A stretch of 38,277 nt of DNA, from NCBI GenBank assembly GCA_002083395.1, contig LWDH01000034.1, positions 1 to 38,277 on the forward strand. Direction: 5' to 3'. Position 1 is the first letter of the stretch. Every line of letters starts with the position of its first letter. The DNA comes from Proteobacteria bacterium SG_bin4. GTDB taxonomy: Bacteria > Pseudomonadota > Gammaproteobacteria > Burkholderiales > Nitrosomonadaceae. Made by a program: the position numbers and the translations under genes. The notes below the pieces were generated by a model. The model was not told where the DNA came from, did not search any database, and worked only from the letters and a program-made list of their open reading frames with translations. This document shows, one piece after another, positions 16,695 to 25,571 of this stretch.

Positions 16695-18044
16695 ATGAAA
16701 CTGGCGCAATGGGTTTTCACTGCCGTCATCGGCATCCTGCCGTATTCCGTGCTGCAAGCCGCCGACTTGATGAGCATTTATCAGGAAGCGCTGGCGCAGG
16801 ATTCGCAATACCGTTCGGCACGGGCGGCGTATCAAGCCGCGCAGGAAAAATTGGTGCAAGGGCGCGCCGGTTTTCTGCCGAATGTCACGTTATCCGCCAA
16901 CCGTACCGAGCAACAGGTCAACGCTGACAATATTTTTTCTCCGGCGACCGGCACCTCGATCAATCCATCACCGGTGACGATTCACGCCGGCGGTGTCACG
17001 ATATCCGCGACGCAGCCGATTTTCCGCATGGAAAATTTCGTCATCTACCAGCAATCCAAAACCGAAGTCAATAAAGCGGATGCCCAATTTATCGTGGCCG
17101 GGCAGGATTTGATCCTCCGTGTCTCGCAAGCCTATTTTGACGTGCTGGACGCGCAAGTCGATGTCGAAGTTGCCGAAGCGCAGAAAAAGGCGATTCTGAA
17201 ACAACTGGAACAAGCCAAACGGAATTTCGAAGTCGGGGTTGCCACCATTGTCGATACCAACGAAGCACAGGCGCGTTATGATCTGACGACGTCGCAGGAA
17301 ATCGCCGCGCGCAACGCCTTGGAAATCCGCAAGCGCACGTTGCAAGGCATTATCGATCGTTTTCCTGAAAATCTCTTGGGCGCCAGGGAAATCGCCGCGG
17401 ATCTGGCCAAATTAAACTACAGCACTATGGACGAATGGGTGCGCGCTGCCGAGGATAAGAATTTCACGCTGCAAATGCAGCAATCCGCCTATGAATTCGC
17501 CAGCCAGGAAGTCAAAAGAATCTGGTCGCAACATTATCCGACCGTCGATCTGGTTGCGCAGTACAGCGAACAAACCGGCGTCGGCGGCGCGATCACCGGC
17601 CGCGGCATCGATCTCACCTCGAAATCCATCGGCGTGCAACTGAATGTCCCGTTATTTCAGGGCTTTTCCGTGCAATCGCGCGTGCGCGAAGCGCTCTCCA
17701 ATCAAAATAAAGCGCTTCACGACCTGGAAACCACCCGCCGCAACATCACCCTGCAAGCGCGGCAGCAATTTCTGAACGTCACCAACGGCATCGCCCAGGT
17801 CCAAGCGTTGAAACAAGCGTTGATCTCCAGTCAAAGCCAGTTGGATTCGACCGTTCTGGGTCAACAAGTCGGCGTGCGCACCGAAGTCGACGTGCTTAAC
17901 GCGCAGCAGCAACTGTATGCCGCCAAACGCGACCTGGCCAAAGCCTACCACAGCTATTTGATGTCCAGACTGCGCCTCAGCGCCGAAGCCGGTGAATTGG
18001 ACGAAGAAACGCTGGTGCAAATCAATGCGATGCTGGTCAAGTAA
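16695..18044 (+). CDS. tolC: TolC-family outer-membrane efflux channel
   Basis: TolC trimers form the outer-membrane and periplasmic exit duct for type I secretion and RND/ABC efflux pumps. The frame can start at a TTG at 16677, but the ATG at 16695 is preferred because it opens directly on a signal peptide (MKLAQWVFTAVIGILPYSVL...QA-AD). The 449-aa precursor shows the internal duplication of the family: LMSIYQEALAQDSQY opens the first half, and long heptad-rich helices such as EVAEAQKKAILKQLEQAKR and LETTRRNITLQARQQ appear in both halves. The pcm-like gene lies immediately upstream. No pump or membrane-fusion gene is adjacent. Confidence 0.92.
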   Translation: MKLAQWVFTAVIGILPYSVLQAADLMSIYQEALAQDSQYRSARAAYQAAQEKLVQGRAGFLPNVTLSANRTEQQVNADNIFSPATGTSINPSPVTIHAGGVTISATQPIFRMENFVIYQQSKTEVNKADAQFIVAGQDLILRVSQAYFDVLDAQVDVEVAEAQKKAILKQLEQAKRNFEVGVATIVDTNEAQARYDLTTSQEIAARNALEIRKRTLQGIIDRFPENLLGAREIAADLAKLNYSTMDEWVRAAEDKNFTLQMQQSAYEFASQEVKRIWSQHYPTVDLVAQYSEQTGVGGAITGRGIDLTSKSIGVQLNVPLFQGFSVQSRVREALSNQNKALHDLETTRRNITLQARQQFLNVTNGIAQVQALKQALISSQSQLDSTVLGQQVGVRTEVDVLNAQQQLYAAKRDLAKAYHSYLMSRLRLSAEAGELDEETLVQINAMLVK

Positions 18045-18091
18045 CTGACAATCTGCCAATAGTTAATTCCACAAGTGATAGAATAACCGGC

Positions 18092-18390
18092 GAAGCCAGC
18101 TAGACAGTCGCCGCCTGGCGTTCTTTTCGAACGCAGGGGGAGGAAAGTCCGGACTCCACAGAGCAGGATGGCGGCTAACGGCCGCCCGCCGTGAGGCGAG
18201 GAATAGGGCCACAGAGACGAGCGTATTCAGTTACGGTGAAACGCGGTAACCTCCATCCGGAGCAAGACCAAATAGGCAGGCGATGATGTGGCTCGCGGAG
18301 CCTGCGGGTGGGTTGCTTGAACGCACGGGCAACCGTGCGTCTAGAGGAATGACTGTCCACGACAGAATCCGGCTTACCGGCTGACTTCAC
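18092..18390 (+). ncRNA. rnpB: RNase P RNA (bacterial type A)
   Basis: The catalytic RNA that trims tRNA 5' leaders. Conserved blocks are in order: GAAGCCAGCTAGACAGTCGC at the 5' end, GGGGGAGGAAAGTCCGGACT near 18134, CATCCGGAGCAAGACCAAAT near 18255, and AGAGGAATGACTGTCCACGA near 18341. The 5' GAAGCCAGC can pair with GGCTGACTTC at the 3' end to form P1. A T-rich run (TGTTTTTTG) follows at about 18391. A TAGAAT just before the 5' end may be the -10 box. Confidence 0.95.
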
Positions 18391-18550
18391 TGTTTTTTGA
18401 TTTTCTGGAGAAATGCTGAATAATTCGATGAACGAAATGAAGCGCAAGGCGAATGGAGTGCAAGAAGCGAAACCTGTCAGCATGACAGGCGCGTTTTTGA
18501 GCAGCGCCCAACCTGGCAAATCGCTTACGCAGTCAATTCATCAGCGTTTC

Positions 18551-18700
18551 CCTAGCAGGCCGTTGAAAAACGTTTTCGAGGCAGCCGATACAAGGCAAAA
18601 ACAGGCGAAAACGCGCAGTTTATGCGGTATAAATGAGCATTTTGAGCTTGTTTTTAACACCGTAGCGGCAACGCAGATAGTTTTTCAACGGCCTGCTAGG
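18551..18700. mobile_element. 150-bp MITE with perfect 21-bp terminal inverted repeats
   Basis: CCTAGCAGGCCGTTGAAAAA plus C at 18551-18571 is the exact reverse complement of 18680-18700. The interior has no coding capacity and contains further GC/AT-rich complementary stretches. The outermost CTAG at each end is itself palindromic and could be a 4-bp target duplication, which would make the element ends CAGGCCGTTGAAAAAC and its complement. It lies between rnpB and pcnB. A full-length parent transposon is not in the window. Confidence 0.85.
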
Positions 18701-18732
18701 ATAATCTGCGCCGGACACATATAACCACAGCA

Positions 18733-20133
18733 ATGATCCGTAAATTACTCGACAAAGTATTCGGCCGGAATTCACCTTCTTCCGTAGCGGCTACACCGGC
18801 CACCAAGCTGACGGTGATACCTGGCAAACGGCACGGCGTCCGGCGGAGCCAAATCAGTCCGTGCGCCTTGAAAATTACCCAGCAACTGCAAAATGCCGGA
18901 TACGCGGCGTACATCGTCGGTGGCGCGGTACGCGATCTTTTATTGGGGCTGGCTCCGAAAGATTACGATGTCGCCACCAACGCCACTCCCGAGGAAGTGC
19001 ACAAACTATTCCGCCGCTCGCGCATCATCGGACGGCGCTTTCGCCTGGTGCATGTCATGTGCGGCGCGGAAACCGTGGAAGTGTCGACTTTCCGCGGGCC
19101 TTCCTCGGACAATGACGACGATTCGATTGCCGTTCCGCTAACCGACCAGCACGGCCGGTTATTGCGCGACAACGTGTTCGGTACTCAGGAAGAAGATGCG
19201 CTGCGCCGCGACTTCACCATCAACGCGCTGTACTTCGATCCGGTTAAGGAAGAAATCCTCGATTATCTCAACGGTTTTAAAGATATCAACGCCAAAGAAA
19301 TGCGCATCATCGGCGAACCGGAACAACGTTACCGCGAAGATCCGGTGCGTTTGTTGCGCGCGGTGCGCTTATCGGCAAAACTCGGGTTGCAAATCGAAAA
19401 AGCCACCGCGAAACCGATCGGCGATCTCGCGCCGCTGTTGCAAAACGTGCCGCCATCGCGTCTATTCGACGAAATGCTGAAGCTGCTGCTGTCCGGCCAC
19501 GCGTTACCGTGCCTTGTGGAATTGCGTGCCCGCGGACTGCATCACGGTTTGCTGCCGATGCTCGATATCATTCTGGAACAACCCTTAGGCGAACGTTTCA
19601 TTACCATCGCGCTGAAAAATACCGATGAGCGCATCCGGCAAGACAAACCAGTCTCGCCCGGCTTCCTGTTTGCTACGTTACTATGGCACGAGGTGCTATC
19701 TAGCTGGAATGCACGCCAAGCTGCCGGTGAAAAACCGATGCCGGCTTTATTCAGCGCGATGGATCAAATCCTGTCGCAACAACACAAAAATCTGGCGATA
19801 CCGCGACGCTTCGATGCCGTGATGCAAGAAATCTGGTCGATGCAGCCGCGTTTTGAAGCGCGGGTTGGCCGCAAGCCTTTCCGGTTGCTCGCGCATCCCC
19901 GTTTCCGCGCCGCCTACGATTTCCTGCAGTTACGCTGCGAAAGCGGTGAACTGGATATGGAAATTGGCCAATGGTGGAAAAAATTTATCATGGCAGACCC
20001 GGATGCACGTGAAAAAATGCTGATCACACCAGCCACCGGCAAGAAAAAACGAAGAAGACGCAGCCGCAAAACGGCGGCATCCGCCAAGCCTGCCGCTTCA
20101 ACAGCTGAAACCACGAATCAGGAAACCGACTGA
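18733..20133 (+). CDS. pcnB: Poly(A) polymerase PcnB
   Basis: PcnB adds 3' poly(A) tails that mark RNAs for decay. The 466-aa length is usual. The class II nucleotidyltransferase signature GGAVRDLLLG (about residues 62-71) is followed by the catalytic carboxylates in DYDVATNA. RRDFTINALYFD and the RNA-binding helical segment RLLRAVRLSAKLGL come next. The C-terminus is very basic (KKKRRRRSRK), as in the family, and likely helps bind RNA. No clear ribosome-binding site is visible before the ATG. folK follows 10 bases after the stop, indicating co-transcription. Confidence 0.95.
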   Translation: MIRKLLDKVFGRNSPSSVAATPATKLTVIPGKRHGVRRSQISPCALKITQQLQNAGYAAYIVGGAVRDLLLGLAPKDYDVATNATPEEVHKLFRRSRIIGRRFRLVHVMCGAETVEVSTFRGPSSDNDDDSIAVPLTDQHGRLLRDNVFGTQEEDALRRDFTINALYFDPVKEEILDYLNGFKDINAKEMRIIGEPEQRYREDPVRLLRAVRLSAKLGLQIEKATAKPIGDLAPLLQNVPPSRLFDEMLKLLLSGHALPCLVELRARGLHHGLLPMLDIILEQPLGERFITIALKNTDERIRQDKPVSPGFLFATLLWHEVLSSWNARQAAGEKPMPALFSAMDQILSQQHKNLAIPRRFDAVMQEIWSMQPRFEARVGRKPFRLLAHPRFRAAYDFLQLRCESGELDMEIGQWWKKFIMADPDAREKMLITPATGKKKRRRRSRKTAASAKPAASTAETTNQETD

Positions 20134-20143
20134 ACTGTTTTTA

Positions 20144-20638
20144 ATGAATACAAAAACCGCTCAAGCGTTTATCGCGTTAGGCAGCAATCTGGATAATCCG
20201 ATTGAACAAGTGCAACGCGCTTTCGGCGAACTGGCGCAACTTCCGGAAACCCGATTGCAGAGACGCTCGTCACTCTATCGAAGCGCACCAGTTGGACGGC
20301 TCGATCAACCTGACTTTATCAACGCCGTCGCCTTGGTTGAAACCGCGCTTCCGCCGCAGCAACTGCTGCAAACCTTGCTGGCCATCGAACAGCGGCACGG
20401 GCGCGTGCGGGAATCGCTCAATGCGCCGCGAACGCTGGATCTCGACGTATTACTGTACGATAGCTTGCAATGCCGGGATGCCGACCTGACCATCCCGCAC
20501 CCGCGCATGACGCAACGCGCCTTTGTGTTGATCCCGCTGTTTGAAATTGCGCCGGATTGTCATATCCCGGGATATGGTCACATTGCTCCACTGCTTGCAG
20601 CGTGTAATGGACAAAAACTGCAAAAAATTAAACCTTGA
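20144..20638 (+). CDS. folK: HPPK, 6-hydroxymethyl-dihydropterin pyrophosphokinase
   Basis: FolK transfers pyrophosphate from ATP to hydroxymethyl-dihydropterin in folate synthesis. The 164-aa length is normal. The family signature appears as ALGSNLDNP near residue 12, YRSAPVGRLDQPDFINAV near 45-62, and the catalytic APRTLDLDVLLYD near 95-107, with the two metal-binding aspartates in DLD. IPHPRMTQRAFVLIPL follows. It is the second gene of the pcnB operon. Its stop codon is embedded in an extended -10 promoter motif that probably drives the next gene cluster. Confidence 0.95.
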   Translation: MNTKTAQAFIALGSNLDNPIEQVQRAFGELAQLPETRLQRRSSLYRSAPVGRLDQPDFINAVALVETALPPQQLLQTLLAIEQRHGRVRESLNAPRTLDLDVLLYDSLQCRDADLTIPHPRMTQRAFVLIPLFEIAPDCHIPGYGHIAPLLAACNGQKLQKIKP

Positions 20639-20644
20639 TATAAT
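20636..20644 (+). promoter_or_regulatory. Extended -10 promoter motif at the start of the accessory cassette
   Basis: TGATATAAT is a perfect TGn-TATAAT extended -10 box, with its TGA being the folK stop. No good -35 is present, which an extended -10 can tolerate. Transcription would begin near 20651, about 30 bases before the first cassette gene. Promoter activity is inferred. Confidence 0.55.
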
Positions 20645-20680
20645 CTGTGTCATTAATCAACATTAATCTCTTGATCGGTA

Positions 20681-22294
20681 ATGGCAAAATCAACTAATAC
20701 AGCATCACCGAAGATTCCCGAACGAGAATCACCGCAACATGCCATAGACCGCATCGTTTCATTAGTCCTAGATGAAGTTTTTAAATCTGAGGATATACCC
20801 TCCGAAATCCGTCATCGAGCGCGCGATATCGCCGGTAAATTCAGCTTTAGTGATGCTACGTATCTGGGCCCGGAAGCACGTCGTGCAGCGGGGCAAGAAT
20901 ATGATAGCTGGATTGATGAAATCTTTCGTGCGACTCAATCGGGTGATTCGCGCGAAGATCTATTGAGACAATTCATCGGAAAACTCAGATTCTTTATCCA
21001 ACAAGGGAAAACCGATATCCTATTTGCTTTATGCATTGAAGAAATTGCTTCAGAACAGCAATTTATTCGTTATCAATTAGCAGATTATCTTGGCCCCGCA
21101 ATTCACGAACAACATTGGCGCAATTTTGCTGTAAAACTGGAAAGCGGCATTGAACAACCCTTCTTTCGTGCACTATTGGATGCGCAATCAGACCAAACCG
21201 ATATCAGTATCTGGCACGGTCATTCGCTTGCTACTGTGTATCCCTATACTGATGAGTTTGACGATTTGATTCGCGTTGCGACGGGTAACAAATCGTCAAG
21301 TGACGCCCTTCATAGCGCCTTTTGGTTGTCAGCCATCACACTTCCATCGGAAGAAGCCGATCAACCGCACCGCTTGATATTTATCGCATATCCTAACTAT
21401 GGAACTGCCGCTAGTCCGAAAATCGGCCGTGCCGCTACGCACGAATGGCGGATGCTGCAGTTGCTCCGCATTGCATACAGCCAACTCGATCATGAAATAC
21501 GTCACTTGGATCGTCGCATCGCCGCCCAACGGGGCGATATGATACGGGATTTGGGTCCCGGTTTTCTGGCGCACGAACTTCATACCCACCTTGCCAATTT
21601 GAACGATCTGCTCAGCATGATGGTTATCGACATCAAACCCATGATCGAGCATCATCCAAATGATGCATCTTTCCATACCATCGGTAAAAACTTGTTGCAT
21701 GCGGTACAAGAAACAACTCGAGTATTTCAAGTGGTACACGGTTATAACAATCTTATGAGAGTCCGGCGGATTGAACGCTTTGTATTAGGGGATGTAATCG
21801 AGGAAGCCATTGCATTGATTCACATTCGCGCTCAAGACTATGCCAAGGCCAGCGTCAAAAGAGAGCGTAAACGCGCGCAAGCGATATCCATCGAAACCGA
21901 TCATGGCTTACTGCTAGTGGTGCTGGTCAATATCCTGGTCAACGCCACGCAAGCTATCCAGGAAGCGCGACCACCTCACGGTATTCTTCCCGCCCCTGTC
22001 GATGGAGATCGTATCGTAATCCTGGTTGAATCGGAACCGGAAGATGCGCAAGTTGTGCTGGTTATCGCCAACACTGGACCGGAAATTCCACGAGAATTCC
22101 AAGAGCGCGTCTTTAAACGGGGTTACACCACTCGCCGCCAAGGGCATGGACAGGGATTGTATTTATGCCGGCAAATTTTGCAGTCGCTGGGCGGTGGTAT
22201 TACGTATTTCGATCCGCTGGAACGCAATCTGTTTCCCGGCGCCGCATTCCGTCTCGAATTTAATCGCGAATGGAAAACACGGGAAATATCTTAA
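20681..22294 (+). CDS. Cassette gene A: soluble histidine kinase
   Basis: This 537-aa cytoplasmic protein has no membrane segment. Residues 1-250 match no domain I recognise and may be the sensor. A helical dimerisation region contains FLAHELHTHLANL with the likely phospho-acceptor H298, mirroring the HE-x-R-T-PL box. The C-terminal ATPase domain has an N-box LVNILVNATQAI (N417, N421), a G1 box reading NTGPEIP instead of DxGxG, and a G2 box RQGHGQGLYLC near 486-496. The altered G1 may weaken ATP binding, or may be a tolerated variant. It is first in a five-gene run inserted after folK, with B starting 10 bases downstream. Its partner receivers are probably those in B and C. Confidence 0.8.
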   Translation: MAKSTNTASPKIPERESPQHAIDRIVSLVLDEVFKSEDIPSEIRHRARDIAGKFSFSDATYLGPEARRAAGQEYDSWIDEIFRATQSGDSREDLLRQFIGKLRFFIQQGKTDILFALCIEEIASEQQFIRYQLADYLGPAIHEQHWRNFAVKLESGIEQPFFRALLDAQSDQTDISIWHGHSLATVYPYTDEFDDLIRVATGNKSSSDALHSAFWLSAITLPSEEADQPHRLIFIAYPNYGTAASPKIGRAATHEWRMLQLLRIAYSQLDHEIRHLDRRIAAQRGDMIRDLGPGFLAHELHTHLANLNDLLSMMVIDIKPMIEHHPNDASFHTIGKNLLHAVQETTRVFQVVHGYNNLMRVRRIERFVLGDVIEEAIALIHIRAQDYAKASVKRERKRAQAISIETDHGLLLVVLVNILVNATQAIQEARPPHGILPAPVDGDRIVILVESEPEDAQVVLVIANTGPEIPREFQERVFKRGYTTRRQGHGQGLYLCRQILQSLGGGITYFDPLERNLFPGAAFRLEFNREWKTREIS

Positions 22295-22304
22295 TACTTT
22301 AATT

Positions 22305-25300
22305 ATGAACATCACACGAGAACCGGAATTAGAAGATAGCGATCAGCCGAATGTACCCTCTATTGTTGATGATTTGACTCATCAACTGAATGTAGCGGGA
22401 ATAGCCATGAATGACGCTTTAGTGAAAGCGACCCAGGCACCCGCCTCCGGGAAAGTAAATTACCGGATATTGATCGTGGACGACAACGAGGAATTTCTCA
22501 ATTCCGTAGTACACACCGCAAGTGTGATTAATAAAGAGCAAGGAATTCACATCCAGGTTGACCCATTGATACCAGAAAATGAACTCCATGTTCGAGAGTA
22601 TTTGCTGCAAGAATTAAAAAAGGGACAGTCGTTCGATTGCGTGTTGCTCGACTTCTCGTTTGGTCACCAGCAATTCAACGGTTTGGATATTCTGCGGACA
22701 TTACGCACCGATAGCGAAAATTCACCTCAAAATGAATCCAAAAAAGTAGATGAACCCGATACCGGACAAATCCGCTTACTTTACCTGCCGGTCGCGATTG
22801 TCACCCGCGGCGGATCAATACTGCAAAACGATCCCTATTTTGAGGAAAAAGTTTTGGGTGCTGGTGCGGACAAAGTTTATTCTGAAAAAGGTCTGAGTCA
22901 TAGCGAATCCATCGAGTCTGAGGTAGCACCGTCCACCCGATCGTTATTGGGTTCATTGGTGCGAGGTGGAATCAAGGAGATGCGCTTTCGCGCCTGGGCG
23001 CGATTGTGGCAGGATTTGCGCGATCAAATGGAATGGAAAATCAAGGATCTGTTGGATAGCAACAAATGGATCAACAGGAAGAACATTGACGATGCACTTG
23101 AACAAATTTACCGCTTCCTCTCCGATCGAATCAAAAAATCCGGCTATGCAACCCATTTAAGCATGCATATACTGGATTCTCGTAGAAAAGAAAAAGCCCT
23201 CTTAAAACCTCTCAATAAAGAAATCACTAAAACCTTATTATGGGAACTGCATGAAATCGGTTCTGCAATTAACGGCAAAAAAACGCAAGCCATTCCGTGG
23301 GATGCCATCCCGTTACTCAAAGCTTGTTTAATCGAAGATAACCCGGCAATTCATACTCATGAAAATTTAAAAGAACATAATTTATTAAATCCAAATTATA
23401 AAAATAACCCCGAACTCAATCATTATTTAAATGAATTCTTGGGCAGCCACGCAATCGCATCACGCATTGATACCAAAATCAGCCCGGTCGGCACGCTTTT
23501 CATGATTCGTAGCAAAGACGCCCCCCCCTTTTTTAACGAAGATAAAGTGCATTTACGCATTATCGTCGAGCGTCTCGGTTTATTTTACCGGGAACTGCGT
23601 TTGCGCCAGCGAAATCATCGCAGACAAATGGCATTAGCCAAATTAGGCGCCGAACTGCTTGAAGTGGATAACGAAGATATGATCGTGGCCAAGGCGGTTA
23701 AACTGCTCCACATGCACCTGCATCATTCGCGCAGCGTTTTTACCGAGAATCCGGCCAACAATCCGGCGCTCATCGGCCGCGTCAGCATACGCTTGATCGA
23801 ACCCGGCACCGGACGATTAGTCCGTCCCCATCAACCTTTGAAGATTCCGGGCAAATCACATGTTCCGCGTTGGGCGCTTGGTTTTGATACCCAGCTGGAA
23901 CCAAGAAAAATTTCACTTTACCAGCCCGATCTAGATACTCGCTATGATGAATTGATTACCAAGAAAAAACTGCCCTCATTTTTTGCTGAACCCACACGAG
24001 AACAAATCGACCCAAACCGAATCGATCTCACCAAAGCCAAAATGCTGGTTCCGATCAAAGCCGGACATATTGTGGTCGGCACAGTAAATGTCGAACATCA
24101 AAAGGAATTATTCTATGGCAAGGAGGAAAAAGCATCCGCCGATTTTGCGTTACTACAAAGCGTTGCATCCGCGATCGGTCATGCGCTCCGTTCCCTGCGC
24201 GCCAGACGCATGTTGCGCAAGTTATTGCAACTCCATACCTCGGTCGGAAAGGAAAGCCAGGAAATGGTCATCGCCAAATTAATGGACATTTTGTATGACT
24301 ATACCGGTTGTGCGGTGGGCATTTGGATGGAACCTCGAATCGGGGGTTGGCATATTGGTAACGTCTGGGAGTGCACGCAAGGGTACGCGAAATCCGATCC
24401 TGTTCCGACCGAATTCCGCACCAATCACTTACAACCGACTATCCGTTTGGAACAATGGCGAGATCATATTTTGGAACACTTTGACGACATGTTGATCGGT
24501 CGCTTAGTCAAAGATAAAAAATTATCACCAGATGGCAATGAACTGGTTTTTTACGAAGATCGCAATATATTTAACGATGAAGAAATAATTGGAATCAAAG
24601 CGTTATCTAAATCTTTGCTTGCTCTGCGCGATCCCGATACCAATGAAGTACTGGGTGTTTTCGTTCTGTCTTTCAACCAAAATCCTGGATTAGATATAGT
24701 TAAAGAACTTAAAGTTAATAAAAAAGCTGAAAATACAAAGTCAGAAGATACTAGTTCTACGCCCATTAATTTCCGGGAAAAACCATTGCTGGAAGAAGTC
24801 GCGCGCTTTGCCGCAAGCTATCTATCGATACGACGCAAGAATCGGGAATATATGATGAATCAGCCCGTGATGGAACAGCAAGCCGCTTTGGGGTTTGCAT
24901 ACCAGCAGTTACGCCATTCGATCAAACTGCAACTGGGTGGATTAAACGGGATATTTGCTCGTATTGAAAAGAAATTAAAAAATAATTCTCTCAGCCACGA
25001 AGAAATCAAAAAGCACGCAATTTCACTCAAGCTACTACAAGCCAGCATTTCCAAAAATATCGACACCAGCAAGGCATTAATGAAGATTCCTGTTCCTGTC
25101 AATCTAGATTTACAACCCGTCTGGGAAGAAATTTGTACTCAATTTTCTGCGGCCGCTACTAAGGCAAAAACCCATATTCTACCGCTATCGCAAGCTGTCC
25201 AGGTACTTGCCGACAAAGAAATTGTAAAAATGACTTTTACCCATCTTGTTGATAATGCGCTTGACGAGTTATCAAACGGCAATGCGCTAGAACGCATCAT

Positions 25301-25571
25301 AGAATGTGCGCTTTTACCCAGCACAAATCCACGATTTATCCAGGTTGCAATCCGCGATAGCGGACAGGGTATTTCTGAAGATATTGCACGGCGCCTATTC
25401 AAAGAAATTGGCGTTTCCTCCAAGCCGAGCGGCAGCGGTTTCGGCATGTATTTTTCCGCCTTGATGCTGGAGCGCTCTAAAGCGCATATTGAGTACGATC
25501 CCAGCTGGAAAAAAGGCACACAATTTATATTGACATTTCCATCTCCAGCATTAATACAGGATAAAGCATGA
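22305..25571 (+). CDS. Cassette gene B: receiver-GAF-GAF histidine kinase
   Basis: The start is the ATG at 22305, just after gene A; an upstream in-frame opening at 22026 lies within A and is rejected. The 1088-aa protein begins with a receiver domain (about 53-200). It has the acidic pair D59-D60, phospho-acceptor D116 in VLLDFSFG, T167, and a lysine in GADKVYSEK, with an unusual ~25-residue insert before the fourth strand. A helical region follows, then two GAF-like domains (about 440-630 and 640-840). A putative dimerisation helix contains LRHSIKLQLGG near 865. The C-terminal ATPase has HLVDNALDEL (~978), DSGQGIS (~1017) and GSGFGMYF (~1042). No membrane segment is seen. The stop overlaps gene C's start (ATGA), so the two are translationally coupled. 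Confidence 0.82.
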   Translation: MNITREPELEDSDQPNVPSIVDDLTHQLNVAGIAMNDALVKATQAPASGKVNYRILIVDDNEEFLNSVVHTASVINKEQGIHIQVDPLIPENELHVREYLLQELKKGQSFDCVLLDFSFGHQQFNGLDILRTLRTDSENSPQNESKKVDEPDTGQIRLLYLPVAIVTRGGSILQNDPYFEEKVLGAGADKVYSEKGLSHSESIESEVAPSTRSLLGSLVRGGIKEMRFRAWARLWQDLRDQMEWKIKDLLDSNKWINRKNIDDALEQIYRFLSDRIKKSGYATHLSMHILDSRRKEKALLKPLNKEITKTLLWELHEIGSAINGKKTQAIPWDAIPLLKACLIEDNPAIHTHENLKEHNLLNPNYKNNPELNHYLNEFLGSHAIASRIDTKISPVGTLFMIRSKDAPPFFNEDKVHLRIIVERLGLFYRELRLRQRNHRRQMALAKLGAELLEVDNEDMIVAKAVKLLHMHLHHSRSVFTENPANNPALIGRVSIRLIEPGTGRLVRPHQPLKIPGKSHVPRWALGFDTQLEPRKISLYQPDLDTRYDELITKKKLPSFFAEPTREQIDPNRIDLTKAKMLVPIKAGHIVVGTVNVEHQKELFYGKEEKASADFALLQSVASAIGHALRSLRARRMLRKLLQLHTSVGKESQEMVIAKLMDILYDYTGCAVGIWMEPRIGGWHIGNVWECTQGYAKSDPVPTEFRTNHLQPTIRLEQWRDHILEHFDDMLIGRLVKDKKLSPDGNELVFYEDRNIFNDEEIIGIKALSKSLLALRDPDTNEVLGVFVLSFNQNPGLDIVKELKVNKKAENTKSEDTSSTPINFREKPLLEEVARFAASYLSIRRKNREYMMNQPVMEQQAALGFAYQQLRHSIKLQLGGLNGIFARIEKKLKNNSLSHEEIKKHAISLKLLQASISKNIDTSKALMKIPVPVNLDLQPVWEEICTQFSAAATKAKTHILPLSQAVQVLADKEIVKMTFTHLVDNALDELSNGNALERIIECALLPSTNPRFIQVAIRDSGQGISEDIARRLFKEIGVSSKPSGSGFGMYFSALMLERSKAHIEYDPSWKKGTQFILTFPSPALIQDKA

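Noticed and set aside
22026..22304. Extension of gene B upstream to 22026
   Set aside because: It would overlap about 270 bases of gene A in another frame. The ATG at 22305 gives a sensible N-terminus before the receiver domain.
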